DNA from: Clostridia bacterium | Lineage (GTDB): Bacteria; Bacillota; Clostridia; Peptostreptococcales; Anaerovoracaceae | DNA length: 40,962 nucleotides | NCBI GenBank assembly: GCA_910575405.1 | Contig: CAJTER010000037.1 | Location: 1 to 40,962 of the forward strand | Direction of reading: 5' to 3' | Part shown: positions 40,335 to 40,962 of the stretch, one piece after another | Position numbering within the stretch: the stretch's first letter is position 1 | How the letters are laid out: every line of letters starts with the position of its first letter | Notes under the pieces: generated by a model | The model's database searches: none | Told to the model about the DNA's origin: nothing | The model's input: only the letters and a program-made list of their open reading frames with translations | Position numbers and translations under genes: made by a program

Positions 40335-40962
40335 TTTTTCGCCTCCTCGTATAATAAGTTTATAGCCAAATAAAACAGGCTATGGGCTTATTCTTTTATT
40401 GGTATGAATGAACGGTGATTCTCTGAGGGAATTCCCCTCCCACTTTTTCTCATCCATACAGTTTACAGTTTCTAAGTTTCATTTCAGATAACCATAGATG
40501 AAGGATCATTCTTTTTATCAAATCAGGAGGATTCCCTCCAGGAATGCCGGCCGATCCTTTCCTCATCTATACAAAACAGTTGCTTTATTATGGAAATCCC
40601 AAATGCTATAATGGTTCTATGAGGACCGTAGCTGTGGTCACTGCCATCCGCCTCCTGCGACACTTCAAAGTGATTGCCTTGAAAGCATGCAGCCCGGACA
40701 GTACACCAAGATCTATTACACAAATGCTGCATCCCCGGTTCTAGCCGCCAGCAGGGTATTTCTACCGGGTGAATGCTGATAACGCGAGGGTTAGACCGGT
40801 GTGCCGGTTTGGGATAAGCCATGGTTATGTTCTCCATTCTTTCAAGCCTGCAAATAAAAAGTCAATAGTAAATTGATTGTTTCAGGCAAAAAGTTTTATG
40901 TAGGATTTTGAACATTGAAATAAGACCACCGATATTCGCTGGTCTGAAATAAAGGTATGTAT
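40335..40962. other. Terminal stretch with no recognisable gene
   Basis: Short open frames exist on both strands (for example 40544-40744 plus and 40523-40837 minus), but none has a good start or family resemblance. A small hairpin AGACCA...TGGTCT lies near 40922-40944. It may hold further decayed DNA continuing past the window. Confidence 0.4.

Noticed and set aside
40523-40837. Minus-strand frame near the window end
   Set aside because: No family resemblance and no good start signal; a plus-strand frame overlaps it with equal lack of support.

Overview
The window looks like a chromosomal segment of a strictly anaerobic, amino-acid-fermenting Firmicute of the Clostridia, close to the Clostridium aminobutyricum / Anaerovoracaceae group. 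This rests on the 4-aminobutyrate (GABA) to 4-hydroxybutyryl-CoA genes (abfD, abfT, abfH, gabT), clostridial electron-transfer genes (pyruvate:ferredoxin oxidoreductase, NfnAB), and Gram-positive ribosome binding sites. No rRNA, tRNA or CRISPR array was seen.

Layout. 1-2.4 kb: a possible transposase tail, then a two-gene operon (3-hydroxyacyl-CoA dehydrogenase, cyclase-family hydrolase). 2.5-8.1 kb: a graveyard of defence and toxin-antitoxin type modules. It holds one intact and one broken AAA-ATPase/nuclease gene, a cas2 remnant followed by a csm6-like remnant, a broken hicB, a collapsed DUF4160 gene beside an intact DUF2442 gene, and a truncated blaI. 8.2-16.9 kb: GABA uptake, control and transamination. 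It has an operon permease - sensor kinase - sigma-54 activator whose genes overlap by four bases, a second permease, gabT, and a collapsed third permease. 17-21.7 kb: a four-gene operon whose products (P-loop ATPase, D-aspartate-ligase-like ATP-grasp enzyme, aspartate racemase, MurE-like ligase) suggest D-aspartate incorporation into peptidoglycan. 21.8-23.1 kb: a cysteine-rich small protein and a DUF975 membrane protein. 23.2-28.2 kb: abfH, abfT, a small CGGC protein, abfD and a NifU-type protein. 28.4-30.6 kb (plus strand): thiamine pyrophosphokinase, an ECF S-component and an amidohydrolase. 30.7-37.9 kb: an electron-transfer operon of an RnfB-like polyferredoxin with an internal duplication, PFOR, NfnA and NfnB. 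38.2-40.3 kb: a second graveyard (M29 aminopeptidase, D-aminoacylase, TetR-like and class II aldolase remnants). The last 0.6 kb shows nothing recognisable.

How it works together. GABA enters through the APC permeases. GabT makes succinate semialdehyde, AbfH reduces it to 4-hydroxybutyrate, AbfT activates it to the CoA ester, and AbfD (a 4Fe-4S/FAD radical enzyme) dehydrates it towards crotonyl-CoA. Sigma-54-type -24/-12 promoters lie before abfD, gabT and the collapsed permease. The locus also encodes an NtrC-family activator with a partner kinase that has an extracytoplasmic solute-binding-like domain. I infer that this pair switches on the pathway in response to GABA or a related amino acid. 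The PFOR/polyferredoxin/Nfn operon would balance ferredoxin and NADPH for this metabolism.

All assignments come from reading the sequence and from recall of family motifs. No database search was run.
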